From: WQXF01 sp031552825
GTDB lineage: Bacteria > Bacillota > Clostridia > Christensenellales > Aristaeellaceae
Direction of reading: 5' to 3'
Assembly: GCA_031552825.1 (NCBI GenBank)
Contig: JAVBMD010000005.1
Location: 1-64,000, forward strand
Length of the DNA stretch: 64,000 bases
Positions 8,924-17,784 of the stretch are shown one piece after another; position 1 is the first letter of the stretch, and each line of letters begins with the position of its first letter. A program made the translations under genes and the position numbers. Under the pieces are notes generated by a model that ran no database searches, was not told where the DNA came from, and saw only the letters and a list, made by a program, of their open reading frames with translations.

Positions 8924-10921
8924 ATGGCTATGCAGAAAATCGATCAAACCTGCGTCAATACCATCCGCGTGCTGGCCGCTGACACTGTGCAAAAGGCCAA
9001 TTCCGGCCACCCCGGCACGCCGATGGGCGCGGCGGCGATGGCCTACGCCCTGTGGCACGATACGATGCGCCACAACCCCGCCGATCCCCAGTGGTGCAAT
9101 CGCGACCGGTTCGTGCTCTCGGCGGGTCATGCCTCGGCGCTTCTGTATACGCTGCTGCACCTGTTCGGCTATGGGCTGAGCATGGACGACCTAAAGCAGT
9201 TCCGCCAATGGGGCAGCAAGACCCCCGGCCACCCCGAGTACCGCCACACCGCCGGAGTGGAGGTGACCACCGGCCCCTTGGGGCAGGGCATCGCCAACGC
9301 CGTGGGCTTTGCCATCGCCGAGACGCATCTGGCCGCCAAGTTCAACCGCCCGGATTTCCCGGTCGTCGATCACATGACCTACGCGCTCTGCGGCGACGGC
9401 TGCATGATGGAAGGCATCGCCAGCGAGGCAGCCTCTCTGGCTGGTACGCTGGCGATGGGCAAGCTGGTTGTGCTCTATGATGACAATGAAATCTCCATCG
9501 AGGGCGACACAGATATCTCCTTCCGCGAGGATGTGGGCGCGCGCTTTGCCGCCTACGGCTGGCAGGTGCTGCGCGTGAAAGATGGCAACGACGTGGGTGA
9601 GATCGCGGCGGCGCTGGCCGAGGCCAAGCGCGAGACCAAGAAGCCCACGCTGATCGTCGTGCCTACCGAGATCGGCTTCGGTTCGCCCAAGCAGGGCAAG
9701 GCCAGCGCGCACGGCGAACCGCTGGGCGCGGAAAACGTCGCCGCCGCCAAGGCGAAGCTGGGCATGCCCGCTGGGGAGTTCGAGGTGCTGCACGAGGCGC
9801 GCGCGCACTTTGACGCCTTCGCGGCGAAGGGCGCAAACGATCAGCGCGCGTGGCAGAAGTTGTTTGACCGCTACGCCGCCGCGCATCCGGCGTTGGCCAA
9901 GGAATGGGCGGTCTGGTTTGCCGACGCGCTGCCGGTGGATCTGGCGAATACCGACGTGCTGTGGAACCTTGAGGGCATCCCCGGCAAAGCCGCCACGCGC
10001 AACAGCTCCGGCGAGGCGCTCAACCTGCTCACCAAGTACATACCCAACCTGATCGGCGGCTCGGCCGACCTTTCGCCCTCCAACAAGAGCGTGATGAAGG
10101 GCGCGGGCGATTTCTCCGCCGAGGATCGCGCCGGAGCCAACATGCACTACGGCGTGCGCGAGCATGCGATGGCCGCTATCGCCAACGGCATCGCGGCGCA
10201 CGGTGGGCTGCGCACCTACGTCGCCACCTTCTTCGTGTTCAGCGACTACATGAAGAACGCGATGCGCATGTCGGCCATCATGAAGCTGCCGGTCACCTAC
10301 ATCCTCACGCACGATTCCATCGGCGTCGGCGAGGACGGCCCCACGCACCAGCCCATCGAGCACCTCGCCGGGCTGCGCGCCGTGCCCGACCTGCAGGTGT
10401 TCCGCCCGGCCGACAGCCGCGAGGTGGTCGCCGGTTGGGTAACGGCGCTGAGCGGCGGTCTGCCCACCTGCTTGGTGCTCACGCGGCAGGATCTGCCGCT
10501 GTACGACGGCAGCGGCAAGGACGCGTTGCGCGGCGGCTACATTCTCTCCGACTGCAAGGGCGCGGTGCCGCAGGCGCTGCTGATGGCCTCTGGCTCCGAG
10601 GTGGAGCAGATGGTCAAGGCGCAGGCGTTGCTGCGGGAGCAGGGCGTCGACGCGCGCGTGATCTCGATGCCGTGCATGGAGCTTTACGAGGCGCAGGACG
10701 CGGCCTACCGCGAGCGCGTGATGCCGGGCGCGGTGCGCGCCCGCGTCGCGATGGAGGCTGGCGTAAGCGACAACTGGTACCGCTACGTGGGGCTCGACGG
10801 CGCGGTGATCGGCATCGACCACTACGGCGCGTCGGCTCCGGCGGCCAAGCTGTTCGCCGAGTTTGGGTTTACCTCGGAGCATGCCGTGGCCGAGACGCTG
10901 CGCGTGCTGGGCAAAAAGTAA
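8924..10921 (+). CDS. tkt: Transketolase
   Basis: A full-length 665-residue transketolase, the thiamine-diphosphate enzyme of the non-oxidative pentose phosphate pathway that moves two-carbon ketol units. The N-terminal domain has NSGHPGTPMG and the ThDP-binding GDGCMMEG...DDN motif. The pyrimidine-binding domain has the catalytic YGVREHAMAAI and THDSIGVGEDGPTHQP. The C-terminal domain ends the protein. ATG 8924 has AGGAGG 6-7 nt upstream. Its stop codon abuts the sbcD start (TAAATG), so the two are probably translationally linked. Confidence 0.96.
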   Translation: MAMQKIDQTCVNTIRVLAADTVQKANSGHPGTPMGAAAMAYALWHDTMRHNPADPQWCNRDRFVLSAGHASALLYTLLHLFGYGLSMDDLKQFRQWGSKTPGHPEYRHTAGVEVTTGPLGQGIANAVGFAIAETHLAAKFNRPDFPVVDHMTYALCGDGCMMEGIASEAASLAGTLAMGKLVVLYDDNEISIEGDTDISFREDVGARFAAYGWQVLRVKDGNDVGEIAAALAEAKRETKKPTLIVVPTEIGFGSPKQGKASAHGEPLGAENVAAAKAKLGMPAGEFEVLHEARAHFDAFAAKGANDQRAWQKLFDRYAAAHPALAKEWAVWFADALPVDLANTDVLWNLEGIPGKAATRNSSGEALNLLTKYIPNLIGGSADLSPSNKSVMKGAGDFSAEDRAGANMHYGVREHAMAAIANGIAAHGGLRTYVATFFVFSDYMKNAMRMSAIMKLPVTYILTHDSIGVGEDGPTHQPIEHLAGLRAVPDLQVFRPADSREVVAGWVTALSGGLPTCLVLTRQDLPLYDGSGKDALRGGYILSDCKGAVPQALLMASGSEVEQMVKAQALLREQGVDARVISMPCMELYEAQDAAYRERVMPGAVRARVAMEAGVSDNWYRYVGLDGAVIGIDHYGASAPAAKLFAEFGFTSEHAVAETLRVLGKK

Positions 10922-12169
10922 ATGGCGCACCGCACCTTTCTGCATTGCGCGGATCTCCATCTGGGCTGCAAGCAGTTTCGCTTGCAGCAGCGGTGGGAGG
11001 ATTTCGGCGCGGCCTTCTCGCGCATCGTAACCGATGCGCTGGATCGCCGCGTCGATTTTTTGCTGATCGCCGGGGATCTGTTTCATCATCGCAACGTCAA
11101 CGCCGCCACGCTGACCCAAGCGGCGGAGCAGCTCGAGCGCCTGCGCGCCGCACAAATCCCGGTATGGGCCATCGAGGGCAACCACGACCGCGCCTACTAC
11201 GTGGACGGCCAATCGTGGATGGAGTACCTGCACGCGCAGGGGCTGCTCCGTCTGCTGCGCCCGGCCTTCGATGCACAGGGGCGCCTTCTGTTGCCGGAAT
11301 ACGACGGGCAGACCGGCTGCGTCGCCATGTGCCAAGGCGTGCGCGTCGTCGGGCTGGGCTACCTGGGCGCGGCGACGCGCAGCTTGATCGATCAGGCCGC
11401 CGAGGCGCTGGCCGCGCTGCCGCCCGCCGAGGCCGCGGTGGTGCTGCTGCACGCGGCGGTGGACAAGATGGGCGCCGACATGGCGGGGGTATCGCGCGCG
11501 GGCTTCGCGGCGCTGGAGGCGGCCTGTGATTACGTGGCGCTGGGGCACGGTCACGCGCGGCAGATCGAGGGCAAGCTGCACACGCCGGGCGCGCCGGAAT
11601 TTGTGCATGCCGGGGAGGCCGCCGAGGCCAAGGGGCACTTCATCGTGACGCTGGCGGACGGCGAAGCGCGCGCCGAGCACATACCCAGCGCGCCGCGCGC
11701 CCAAGCCACGTTGCTGGTGCGCGCCGAGGACTGCGATCAGCCGGAGCGGCTGCTGTCGGCGCTTTCGGCCTGCGCGGAGGCGCGTCCTCCGGCGGCGGGC
11801 AGCATGGTGCGCGTCGCCTTCGCTGGCGAGGTACCCTTCGCGGCGCACTTGCTCGACGCATCCGCCGTGGAACAGCTGCTCATCGAGCGCTACGGCGCGC
11901 TGCACGTGGAGATCGAAAACGCGCTCAACCTGCTCAGCCGCGCCGGGGAGGGCGGCGCGGTGGATCGCGCGCTGCTGGAGCGGCAGGTGGTGCGCGAATA
12001 TGTGGCGGAGCTTAAGCCCGGGTGGGCGGCGCAGGCCGACGCCATCGCCGAGATGGCGCTGGCGATGCGAAGCGGCGCGCCGATTGCCGACTGGGCGGAG
12101 GGCGCGCTGCGGCTCGCCCGCCAAATCCGCGCGGAGCTGCCAAGGGAGGTGAGCGCCGATGTGGATTGA
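10922..12169 (+). CDS. sbcD: DNA repair exonuclease SbcD (Mre11-like)
   Basis: SbcD is the nuclease of the SbcCD complex, which opens hairpins and protein-blocked DNA ends. The 415-residue protein contains the metallophosphoesterase motifs in order: CADLHLGC, IAGDLFHHRN, IEGNHDRAYY and ALGHGHARQIEG, which provide the Mn ligands. A C-terminal domain of about 130 residues should bind SbcC. The start ATG directly follows the tkt stop codon and no separate ribosome binding site is evident, so coupling to tkt translation is likely. It overlaps sbcC by 11 nt. Confidence 0.93.
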   Translation: MAHRTFLHCADLHLGCKQFRLQQRWEDFGAAFSRIVTDALDRRVDFLLIAGDLFHHRNVNAATLTQAAEQLERLRAAQIPVWAIEGNHDRAYYVDGQSWMEYLHAQGLLRLLRPAFDAQGRLLLPEYDGQTGCVAMCQGVRVVGLGYLGAATRSLIDQAAEALAALPPAEAAVVLLHAAVDKMGADMAGVSRAGFAALEAACDYVALGHGHARQIEGKLHTPGAPEFVHAGEAAEAKGHFIVTLADGEARAEHIPSAPRAQATLLVRAEDCDQPERLLSALSACAEARPPAAGSMVRVAFAGEVPFAAHLLDASAVEQLLIERYGALHVEIENALNLLSRAGEGGAVDRALLERQVVREYVAELKPGWAAQADAIAEMALAMRSGAPIADWAEGALRLARQIRAELPREVSADVD

Positions 12170-14240
12170 GCGAATCCGGCTGGTCAATATCAAGAGCTAT
12201 CAGGATTGCACGCTGCTGCTGCATCGCGGCGTCAACTTCATCTCCGGGCGCAACGGCGCGGGCAAGAGCACGCTGATCGAGGCCATCGGGCTGGCGCTGT
12301 TCGACGCGATGGAGGGTACCTACGAGCAGCTGCTGCGCTGGGGCGCCAAGTCGGGCAGCATCGAGGTGTGCTTCGCCTGCGCGCGCGGGCGATTCCGCGT
12401 GGAGCGCAAAATCACGCCGCGCGGTTCCGGCTTATGGCAGGCCTTCGAGCTGGAAGAGAATTTCGAGGGCGGCGCGAAGCTGTTGCTGCACGACGATGCC
12501 GACCTGCGCGCGTGGCTGGCCGAGGTGCTTGGGCTCACCGAGGCGCTCACGCTGCCCAAGCATTTTTCCGAGCTGGTGGCCGTGCGGCAGGGCACCTTCA
12601 CCGCGCCGTTCTTGACGACCGCCTCGGCGCGCAAGTCCTATTTTGATCCGTTGTTTGAGGTCGACGCCTACAAGCGCAGCGGCGTGCGCGCGCGCGACGC
12701 AGAGCGCGAGCTGGAGCAGCGCGCCGCCGAGGCCGAGTTGGCGCGCACCCGCGCCGAGACCCGCGCCGAGGGTCTGGAGCAAACCGAAACCGCCCGTGCC
12801 GCCGCCGCCGAGGCGCTGGAAGCCGAGCGCATTGCTTGCGCCGCGCTGGAGGAAAATTACGCGCGCATCGCCGAGGCGTGGCAGAAACAGCTGGCGCTGG
12901 ATAAGCGCGCCACCGAGCTGGAGACGGCGCAGGCCGAGCAGGCGCGCGCGCAGGCCGATGCCGAGCGGCGGCAGGCGCAGGCGCAGGCGCAGTGCGCGGC
13001 GCAGACCGCCAGCGCGGAGCAGGAGGCGCAGCGCCTCGCGCAAATGGAGCGGGAGGCCGAGGCGGGCGCCGCCGCGCAGGCGGAGCGTGCCGCGCGGGAA
13101 CAGCATGCGCGGACGCTGGATGCCGCGCTGATGGCGCTGCGCGAGCGGCTGAGCGCCCTGCGCGCGCAGACGGCGACCATCAAGCAGCACCGCGAGCAGG
13201 CCGCCGACGGGCTGTGTCCCTTTCTGGGCGAGCCTTGCCGCAACGTGGAGGGCGACTTGGCGGCGCACTTCACGCGCGAGGAGGAGAAGGTAGCGCGCGA
13301 GATGCGCGAGGTAACCGTGGAAGGGCAGAAACTGCGCGCCGAATTGGAGGGCGTGCAGGCCGAGGCAGCGCGCGATGCGGCGGTGCAGCGCGAGGCGGAA
13401 CGTCTGCTCGAGGGGCAGCGCGTGCGCGCGTCGGCGGCGGCGGAGGCGCTGCGCCGTGCCGAGCGGCAACGGACGGAATGTGAAGCCGAGATCCTGCGCG
13501 CGCGGCAGCGGCAGGAGGAGTTGGCGCAGCAGCGCGAGCAGGTGCGGCAGGAGGCCGGGGTGCTGCTTGCGGCGCGCGGCGCTGCGGAGGGCGCGATGCC
13601 CGACGAACAGGCACTGCAACAGGCTGGTCAGGCCGCCGCGCAGGCGCGCGCCCGCGTGGACGGCGGCGAAAAGGAGCTAGCGCGCCTTGCCGAGCTGCTG
13701 CGCGGGCAGCAGGCGGCGCGCGCGCAGGCCGATGCGCACCAGCGCACGCTGGCGGAGCTGCGCGACGGGCTATCGGTGATGGCGCTGCTGCGCGATGTGC
13801 TGGCCGGGGCGGGGGAGCGCATCGCCACCGTGCTGCGCCGTCAGTTGGCGATGGAGGCCGAGCGCCTCTACGCGCGCATCGCGCAGGAGGGGGCCACGCT
13901 GGTTTGGAGCGACGGCTACGAATTGCTGCTCGTCGATCAGCAAAACGGGCGCGAGCGGCGGCGCGGCTTCGCGCAGCTTTCCGGCGGCGAGCGGATGAGC
14001 GCCGCGCTGGCCATCCGGCTGGCGCTGCTGCTGCAGTTTTCGCCGCTGCGCTTCGCCTGCTTCGACGAACCCACCGACGCGCTCGACGCCGATCGGCGCG
14101 CCAACCTCGCGCAGGCTTTGCCCGACCTCACCGCGCAGTGGGATCAGGTGCTGGTAATCAGCCACGACGATACCTTCGACGCCATCACCGAAAACAGCTT
14201 GCAGCTGGAGGGCGGGCGCGAGGGGACGCGGTTGCTGTAG
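12159..14240 (+). CDS. sbcC: SbcC/Rad50-type repair ATPase
   Basis: The SMC-like ATPase partner of SbcD. In 693 residues it has Walker A GRNGAGKST (30-38), a long Ala/Glu/Arg/Gln-rich coiled coil, the hook region CPFLGEPC (Cys353 and Cys360), a second coiled-coil arm, the ABC signature LSGGERMSAALAIR and Walker B LRFACFDEPTDALD. The hook pair is C-x6-C instead of the classical CxxC. At 693 residues it is clearly shorter than enterobacterial SbcC (about 1050), mainly through shorter coiled coils. A GGGAGGTG site lies within the end of sbcD. Confidence 0.92.
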   Translation: MWIERIRLVNIKSYQDCTLLLHRGVNFISGRNGAGKSTLIEAIGLALFDAMEGTYEQLLRWGAKSGSIEVCFACARGRFRVERKITPRGSGLWQAFELEENFEGGAKLLLHDDADLRAWLAEVLGLTEALTLPKHFSELVAVRQGTFTAPFLTTASARKSYFDPLFEVDAYKRSGVRARDAERELEQRAAEAELARTRAETRAEGLEQTETARAAAAEALEAERIACAALEENYARIAEAWQKQLALDKRATELETAQAEQARAQADAERRQAQAQAQCAAQTASAEQEAQRLAQMEREAEAGAAAQAERAAREQHARTLDAALMALRERLSALRAQTATIKQHREQAADGLCPFLGEPCRNVEGDLAAHFTREEEKVAREMREVTVEGQKLRAELEGVQAEAARDAAVQREAERLLEGQRVRASAAAEALRRAERQRTECEAEILRARQRQEELAQQREQVRQEAGVLLAARGAAEGAMPDEQALQQAGQAAAQARARVDGGEKELARLAELLRGQQAARAQADAHQRTLAELRDGLSVMALLRDVLAGAGERIATVLRRQLAMEAERLYARIAQEGATLVWSDGYELLLVDQQNGRERRRGFAQLSGGERMSAALAIRLALLLQFSPLRFACFDEPTDALDADRRANLAQALPDLTAQWDQVLVISHDDTFDAITENSLQLEGGREGTRLL

Positions 14241-14317
14241 CGAATTTGAAAAAATCGACGTAAAACCGCCCCGCGGCTCATAGGATAGCGTAGCCGAAAG
14301 AGAGAGGGGTGTTTTGC

Positions 14318-15304
14318 GTGCGGATTCGCGCAAAAACCGTCACAAAGACCGTGCCGATGCCGTCAAAACAAAAGGAAACCGGCGTGGCGCGCGTGCTTCC
14401 GGTGCAGGCGCCGGAGCTGTGGGAAGAAAGTGATGCGGTGCAGACGATGGAGCCGGTAGAATCGGTAGAGCCGATGGTAGAAGCGGTTCCTGAGCCGGTG
14501 AGGGTGCAGGAACCCGCGCCCGTACCCGCGCCCGTACCCGCGCCCGTGCCAGCGCCTGTACCTACACCCGCGCCTGCGCCCGTACCTGCACCCGCACCCG
14601 CACCTGCACCCGCACCAGCGCCTGCGCCTGCGCCCGTACCTGCACCCGCGCCGCCCGCCGCGCAGCCGCAGCCGGAGCCGCGCATCGTCGTGCCGCCGAT
14701 CCCGCCGGAGCAGCCGCTGCAAACCGTCTGCCCGGGCAGGCCGTACACCGTGCGCCGGGGCGATAGCTTTCAGCTGATCGCGCGCCGATTCGGCGTGAGC
14801 ATGCGGGCGCTGCTGGATGTCAATCCCGAGTTGCAGCCCGGAAGGCTGATGGTCGGCGACGTGCTATGCATCCCGGAGTGCGAGGGGGACGCGCGCCCCG
14901 CGCCGCCGATGGTGCCGCCCACGCCTGCGCCGCCACCGGTGATCCTGCCCGAACCCGTCCCCATCCCCGCGCCCGCGCCGGAAAACGAGCGCCATCGCGT
15001 CGCCGATGGCGAGAGCATCGCAGATATCCTCATCGCGCGCGATGTGTCGTTGGGCGCGTTTCAGGCGCTCAACCCGCGCCTGCGGCTGGGCTTTCAGCGC
15101 GTGGGCGATTGGGTGCGCATCCCCCCGAGCGGCTCGCGCGGCGCGTGCAGCCAAGGCGTGGCACAGCGCATCGAGGCCGATGAAAACATCAGCGCGCTGG
15201 CGCAGCGTCTGAGCGTATCGATCGGTTCGCTGCTGCGCGCCAACCCGAACCTGCTGCCCTCGGACTTTCGCGCGGGGCAGGTGATCTGCGTGCCGAGGCG
15301 ATGA
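14318..15304 (+). CDS. LysM repeat protein with Pro-Ala-Val linker
   Basis: A 328-residue protein with three LysM peptidoglycan-binding modules at about residues 142-186 (YTVRRGDSFQLIARRFG), 226-270 and 280-325. Before them lies a low-complexity segment of alternating Pro and Ala/Val (about 66-115). There is no signal peptide or membrane span. Sporeformers have cytoplasmic LysM proteins that go to the spore coat (SafA type), so a spore role is a possible inference. GTG 14318 lies about 9 nt after AGAGGGG; GTG 14309 is an alternative start. It is followed by a bidirectional terminator. Confidence 0.82.
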   Translation: MRIRAKTVTKTVPMPSKQKETGVARVLPVQAPELWEESDAVQTMEPVESVEPMVEAVPEPVRVQEPAPVPAPVPAPVPAPVPTPAPAPVPAPAPAPAPAPAPAPAPVPAPAPPAAQPQPEPRIVVPPIPPEQPLQTVCPGRPYTVRRGDSFQLIARRFGVSMRALLDVNPELQPGRLMVGDVLCIPECEGDARPAPPMVPPTPAPPPVILPEPVPIPAPAPENERHRVADGESIADILIARDVSLGAFQALNPRLRLGFQRVGDWVRIPPSGSRGACSQGVAQRIEADENISALAQRLSVSIGSLLRANPNLLPSDFRAGQVICVPRR

Positions 15305-15314
15305 GCGGGCAAGC

Positions 15315-15353
15315 AAACAGACCCGATGCCGGTGCAAGGCTTCGGGTCTGTTT
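15315..15353. terminator. Bidirectional intrinsic terminator
   Basis: AAACAGACCCGA (15315-15326) and TCGGGTCTGTTT (15342-15353) are perfect inverted repeats. T runs lie on both strands, between the convergent LysM and DUF4179 genes. Confidence 0.9.
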
Positions 15354-15361
15354 TTGTGTGT

Positions 15362-16570
15362 TTACCGGCTTTCCTCTTTCAACTTCAGTGTGAAGGGATT
15401 TAAGTAGACGGTGTCCCAATCTTGCTTCTCTTCGTCGAACACGTAAGCGCGCGGGCGAACGGTGAGGGCATCGCCCAGCGCGTGCGCGGGGTAATAATGC
15501 TCCGCGCGGAAGCTGATCGCCTCGTCGGTCTCGGGCAGCAGGTGCGCGTTGCGCAGGAGCAATGCCTCGCCGTTTTCGTCCTCCAAATCGAAGTACAAAC
15601 CGCCCGCGTTCAGAGGCGAGGTGCTTTCCATGCCGGGGAACTCCCCGGTATCGACTACGCGATAGGTGGCGTACACCGCCAGCGGCGTCGCAATAAAGGT
15701 GGCGTCCTCCACGCGATAGTCTTCGCCCTCGTAGGGCAGGTTGGCGGCGACGTATCGCCGCTGGCCAAGGTCGTTACAGATGACGGTCACCTCGATTGCG
15801 CCCTGTTCCAGTGTTTTGTGCTTGTATCCAGCGGCGTATACATCCTTTCCGTCCAGAACCCAGAGTGTCGGCGTCAGCACCAGCTTCAGTGGATCGGGCA
15901 GCGGAAAGGAGGGCTTCGAAGCCCACGTACGATAGGTGCTCTCGCGCAGATCGATCACGTAGTCGATCACCAGCACACCGGGGGCTTCATACGTCCATTT
16001 CACGTCGCTAACCAGGTCAAAGCCGTCGTAATTCGCCATCGTCGTGCCGAGGATCAGGCAACGATTCGCATGCTTTGCTTGGGTGGCAAAGGGATTTTGG
16101 CCTTGACCTTCTTCGCTCACGGGCAGCTCGCGGTACATCTCCATCCCCGGATCGTACAGATAAGGCTCGTCATAGTCGATGAGGATGGCATCCTTCGGGT
16201 CCTTAACGGTGAAAGCCACCGCCATGTGCAGCGAGATGCCGTCGGACACCGCGTCGCGCACCTTCACGGATACGGTACCCATCGCGTTGGCGTTGATCTG
16301 CGGAAGCCCGGTTTGCAGCGGCAGGTCGGGCTTTGGCGCGTCGCTGCCGAACAAAAAGTCCAGCACACCGGTGCTTTGATTCACGGCTACCGCCGCGCCT
16401 GCCAGCGCCAGCAAGATCGCCACGGTCAGCGCCGCGGCGCGTCGGGTAAAGCGTCTCATGTTCGGTTCCTCCTTGGTTTGGTCGAGCGCGCGTGCCATCG
16501 CGCGCCGGAAGGATGCAGGCGCGGGCTCGTAGGCCTGTTGCCAGCGTTCCTTGTTTATGTTCTTGTTCAT
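15362..16570 (-). CDS. DUF4179-type membrane protein, probable anti-sigma factor
   Basis: A 402-residue protein with a short cytoplasmic N-terminus (NKERWQQAYEPAPASFRRAM), one membrane span at about residues 45-65 (RRAAALTVAILLALAGAAVAV) and a large outside domain resembling DUF4179. This layout matches the anti-sigma or sensor partners of ECF sigma factors in Clostridia. ATG at 16570 has GGAGGTGG upstream and overlaps the sigma-factor stop codon in an ATGA, so translation of the two is coupled. The open frame continues upstream inside the sigma gene, but that part is out of frame with sigma and is Arg-rich noise. The signal sensed is unknown. Confidence 0.82.
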   Translation of the reverse strand: MNKNINKERWQQAYEPAPASFRRAMARALDQTKEEPNMRRFTRRAAALTVAILLALAGAAVAVNQSTGVLDFLFGSDAPKPDLPLQTGLPQINANAMGTVSVKVRDAVSDGISLHMAVAFTVKDPKDAILIDYDEPYLYDPGMEMYRELPVSEEGQGQNPFATQAKHANRCLILGTTMANYDGFDLVSDVKWTYEAPGVLVIDYVIDLRESTYRTWASKPSFPLPDPLKLVLTPTLWVLDGKDVYAAGYKHKTLEQGAIEVTVICNDLGQRRYVAANLPYEGEDYRVEDATFIATPLAVYATYRVVDTGEFPGMESTSPLNAGGLYFDLEDENGEALLLRNAHLLPETDEAISFRAEHYYPAHALGDALTVRPRAYVFDEEKQDWDTVYLNPFTLKLKEESR

Positions 16571-17046
16571 GCTTCCACCTCCTCGCGCAGGGCGCTTCGC
16601 AGGGCGGCGCGCGCCGCGCTCAAGCGGGACTTGACGGTGCCGACAGGGATGCGCAGCGCCTTGGCGATCTCCTCCACGCTGGCGTCCTCGATGTAGTGCA
16701 GCACGACCGCCAGCCGTTGCTTCTCGGGCAGGGCGTCGATGGCGTCGCGCAGGTCTTGGTCGCGTGCCTGCGCGCTGTGGGGATCGTAGCCATTCTCCGG
16801 TGGTTCGGCCAGCACCATGCGCTTGCCCTTGCGCAGCAGGGTATAGCATTCGTTTATTAAGATGCGTATGAGCCATGGCCGGAAGGCGCGCTCGTCGCGC
16901 ACGCCGCCGCAATGCCGCCACGCTTTCAAGATGCAGCTCTGCACGGCGTCCTGCCGGTCGCACGGGCGGGGCAGCAGCGTGGCGCTGACGCGATACAGCG
17001 TTTCGGTCAGCGCGGTGATGCGTTCTTCAAATGCCGCTTGCGTCAT
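16567..17046 (-). CDS. ECF-type RNA polymerase sigma factor
   Basis: This 159-residue sigma-70 family protein has region 2 (DAVQSCILKAWRH, then FRPWLIRILINECY) and region 4 with a helix-turn-helix (LPEKQRLAVVLHYIEDASVEEIAKAL..PVGTVKSRL). It should direct RNA polymerase to a small stress regulon. ATG at 17046 is preferred because AAGGAGG ends 5 nt upstream; the ATG at 17064 would put that site inside the gene. An ECF-type promoter lies 50-75 nt upstream, so it very likely activates its own transcription. Its partner is the DUF4179 protein next to it. Confidence 0.92.
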   Translation of the reverse strand: MTQAAFEERITALTETLYRVSATLLPRPCDRQDAVQSCILKAWRHCGGVRDERAFRPWLIRILINECYTLLRKGKRMVLAEPPENGYDPHSAQARDQDLRDAIDALPEKQRLAVVLHYIEDASVEEIAKALRIPVGTVKSRLSAARAALRSALREEVEA

Positions 17047-17095
17047 GCCGTCCTCCTTGTCCAATTGCTGGTATCGGTACCGGATACACCCATAA

Positions 17096-17121
17096 GACGC
17101 GGCAGCGCGTTAACAGGTTCA
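17096..17121 (-). promoter_or_regulatory. Autoregulatory ECF-sigma promoter
   Basis: Read on the minus strand: TGAACC (17121-17116), TGTT and a total spacer of 16 bp, then CGTC (17099-17096). This is the classical ECF -35/-10 pair (GAAC, CGTC), placed upstream of an ECF sigma gene. Confidence 0.7.
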
Positions 17122-17164
17122 TTCCGCCAAGCTCAATTCGGTACATTCATTTCGGCGAAAAACA

Positions 17165-17193
17165 TTTCCCGCGCGCGCAACCTGTGGTACAAT
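17165..17193 (+). promoter_or_regulatory. Possible promoter for the nuclease-helicase genes
   Basis: TACAAT (17188-17193) is a good -10. The -35 at 17 bp (TTTCCC, 17165-17170) is poor. Confidence 0.35.
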
Positions 17194-17225
17194 ATTTGGA
17201 ACGATCAGGGCGAGGAGGGCGGCAC

Positions 17226-17594
17226 ATGGAGGTGGAGGCCATCCTTGCCGCGCTCTCGGCGTTGCGCATCGCGCCCAGCGCCTCGGAGATGGCGCTGCAT
17301 AGCGGCATCGCCGAAGGGCTGCGGACGGCGGGCATCCCCTGCGCGCACGAAGCCAAGCTGGCGCCGCGCTGCCGCATCGATTTTCTGGCGGGCGAGGGCG
17401 TGGGCATCGAGATCAAGCGCGGCAAGCCCAACCGGCGCGTGCTGCTTTCGCAGCTTGGCCGCTATGCGGCCTGCCCGCAGGTGAACGCGTTGATCGTGGT
17501 GGTGGAGCGCAGTGCGAATCTGCCAGCGACCATCGGTGGGAAACCCTGCCATTTTCTTTCGCTGAATCGGTTGTGGGGAATCGCGCTACCATAA
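17226..17594 (+). CDS. Small PD-(D/E)xK-like nuclease domain protein
   Basis: A 122-residue single-domain protein. The pattern Glu30 (in HSGIAEGLR), Asp52 (RIDFL) and Glu62-x-Lys64 (EIKRG), each in a predicted strand or helix of the right order, fits the PD-(D/E)xK endonuclease fold. The last part, RVLLSQLGRYAACPQVNALIVVVE, also fits the fold's later helix and strand. The family assignment is from motif order only. ATG 17226 has GAGGAGGGC upstream. It lies about 190 nt before a SNF2 helicase, separated from it by a structured repeat element; VRR-NUC-type nucleases and SNF2 helicases also occur together in phages. Confidence 0.65.
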   Translation: MEVEAILAALSALRIAPSASEMALHSGIAEGLRTAGIPCAHEAKLAPRCRIDFLAGEGVGIEIKRGKPNRRVLLSQLGRYAACPQVNALIVVVERSANLPATIGGKPCHFLSLNRLWGIALP

Positions 17595-17614
17595 CAAGGC
17601 TCATGGGCCGTGCC

Positions 17615-17750
17615 CCCGAAGGATCCCCAAGGGCGATCGGAAAGCCCTTGGGTCGCTCCGCAGAGCGAAACATCTGCTTTGCCAAAGAGTATTTCGTCCT
17701 CGCGGACGACCAAAGGGCTTTGCGATCGCCCTTTGGAAGCCTTCGCAGGC
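17615..17750. repeat. Structured dispersed repeat, copy A (REPIN-like)
   Basis: An imperfect 136-bp palindrome with four hairpins: CCCAAGGGC/GCCCTTGGG (17626-17652), TCGCTC/GAGCGA (17653-17668), TCGTCC/GGACGA (17694-17709) and CCAAAGGGC/GCCCTTTGG (17710-17736). An outer stem CGAAGG/CCTTCG closes it. Related copies lie at 19557-19688, 24815-24946 and, as a half copy, 57665-57722. The asymmetric GGATCC side shows that this copy is inverted relative to the other two full copies. Confidence 0.9.
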
Positions 17751-17784
17751 GAAAAGCCGCCGCGATAATATGAAGGAGCCTGTC

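Noticed and set aside
9191..12193. A 1000-codon open frame on the minus strand opposite tkt and sbcD
   Set aside because: It is antisense to two clear enzymes with intact motifs; its composition (His, Arg, Ala, Gly, Gln) is typical of the reverse frame of GC-rich genes.
12432..13619. A 395-codon open frame on the minus strand opposite sbcC
   Set aside because: Arises from the repetitive Ala/Glu/Arg codons of the coiled coil; Leu/Arg-rich without a domain.
14515..14660. Possible CRISPR or satellite array in the LysM gene
   Set aside because: It is an in-frame Pro-Ala/Val codon repeat, without spacers.
16571..16963. N-terminal extension of the DUF4179 gene into the sigma gene
   Set aside because: The frame is open only because of GC content; the good ribosome binding site and ATGA overlap put the start at 16570.
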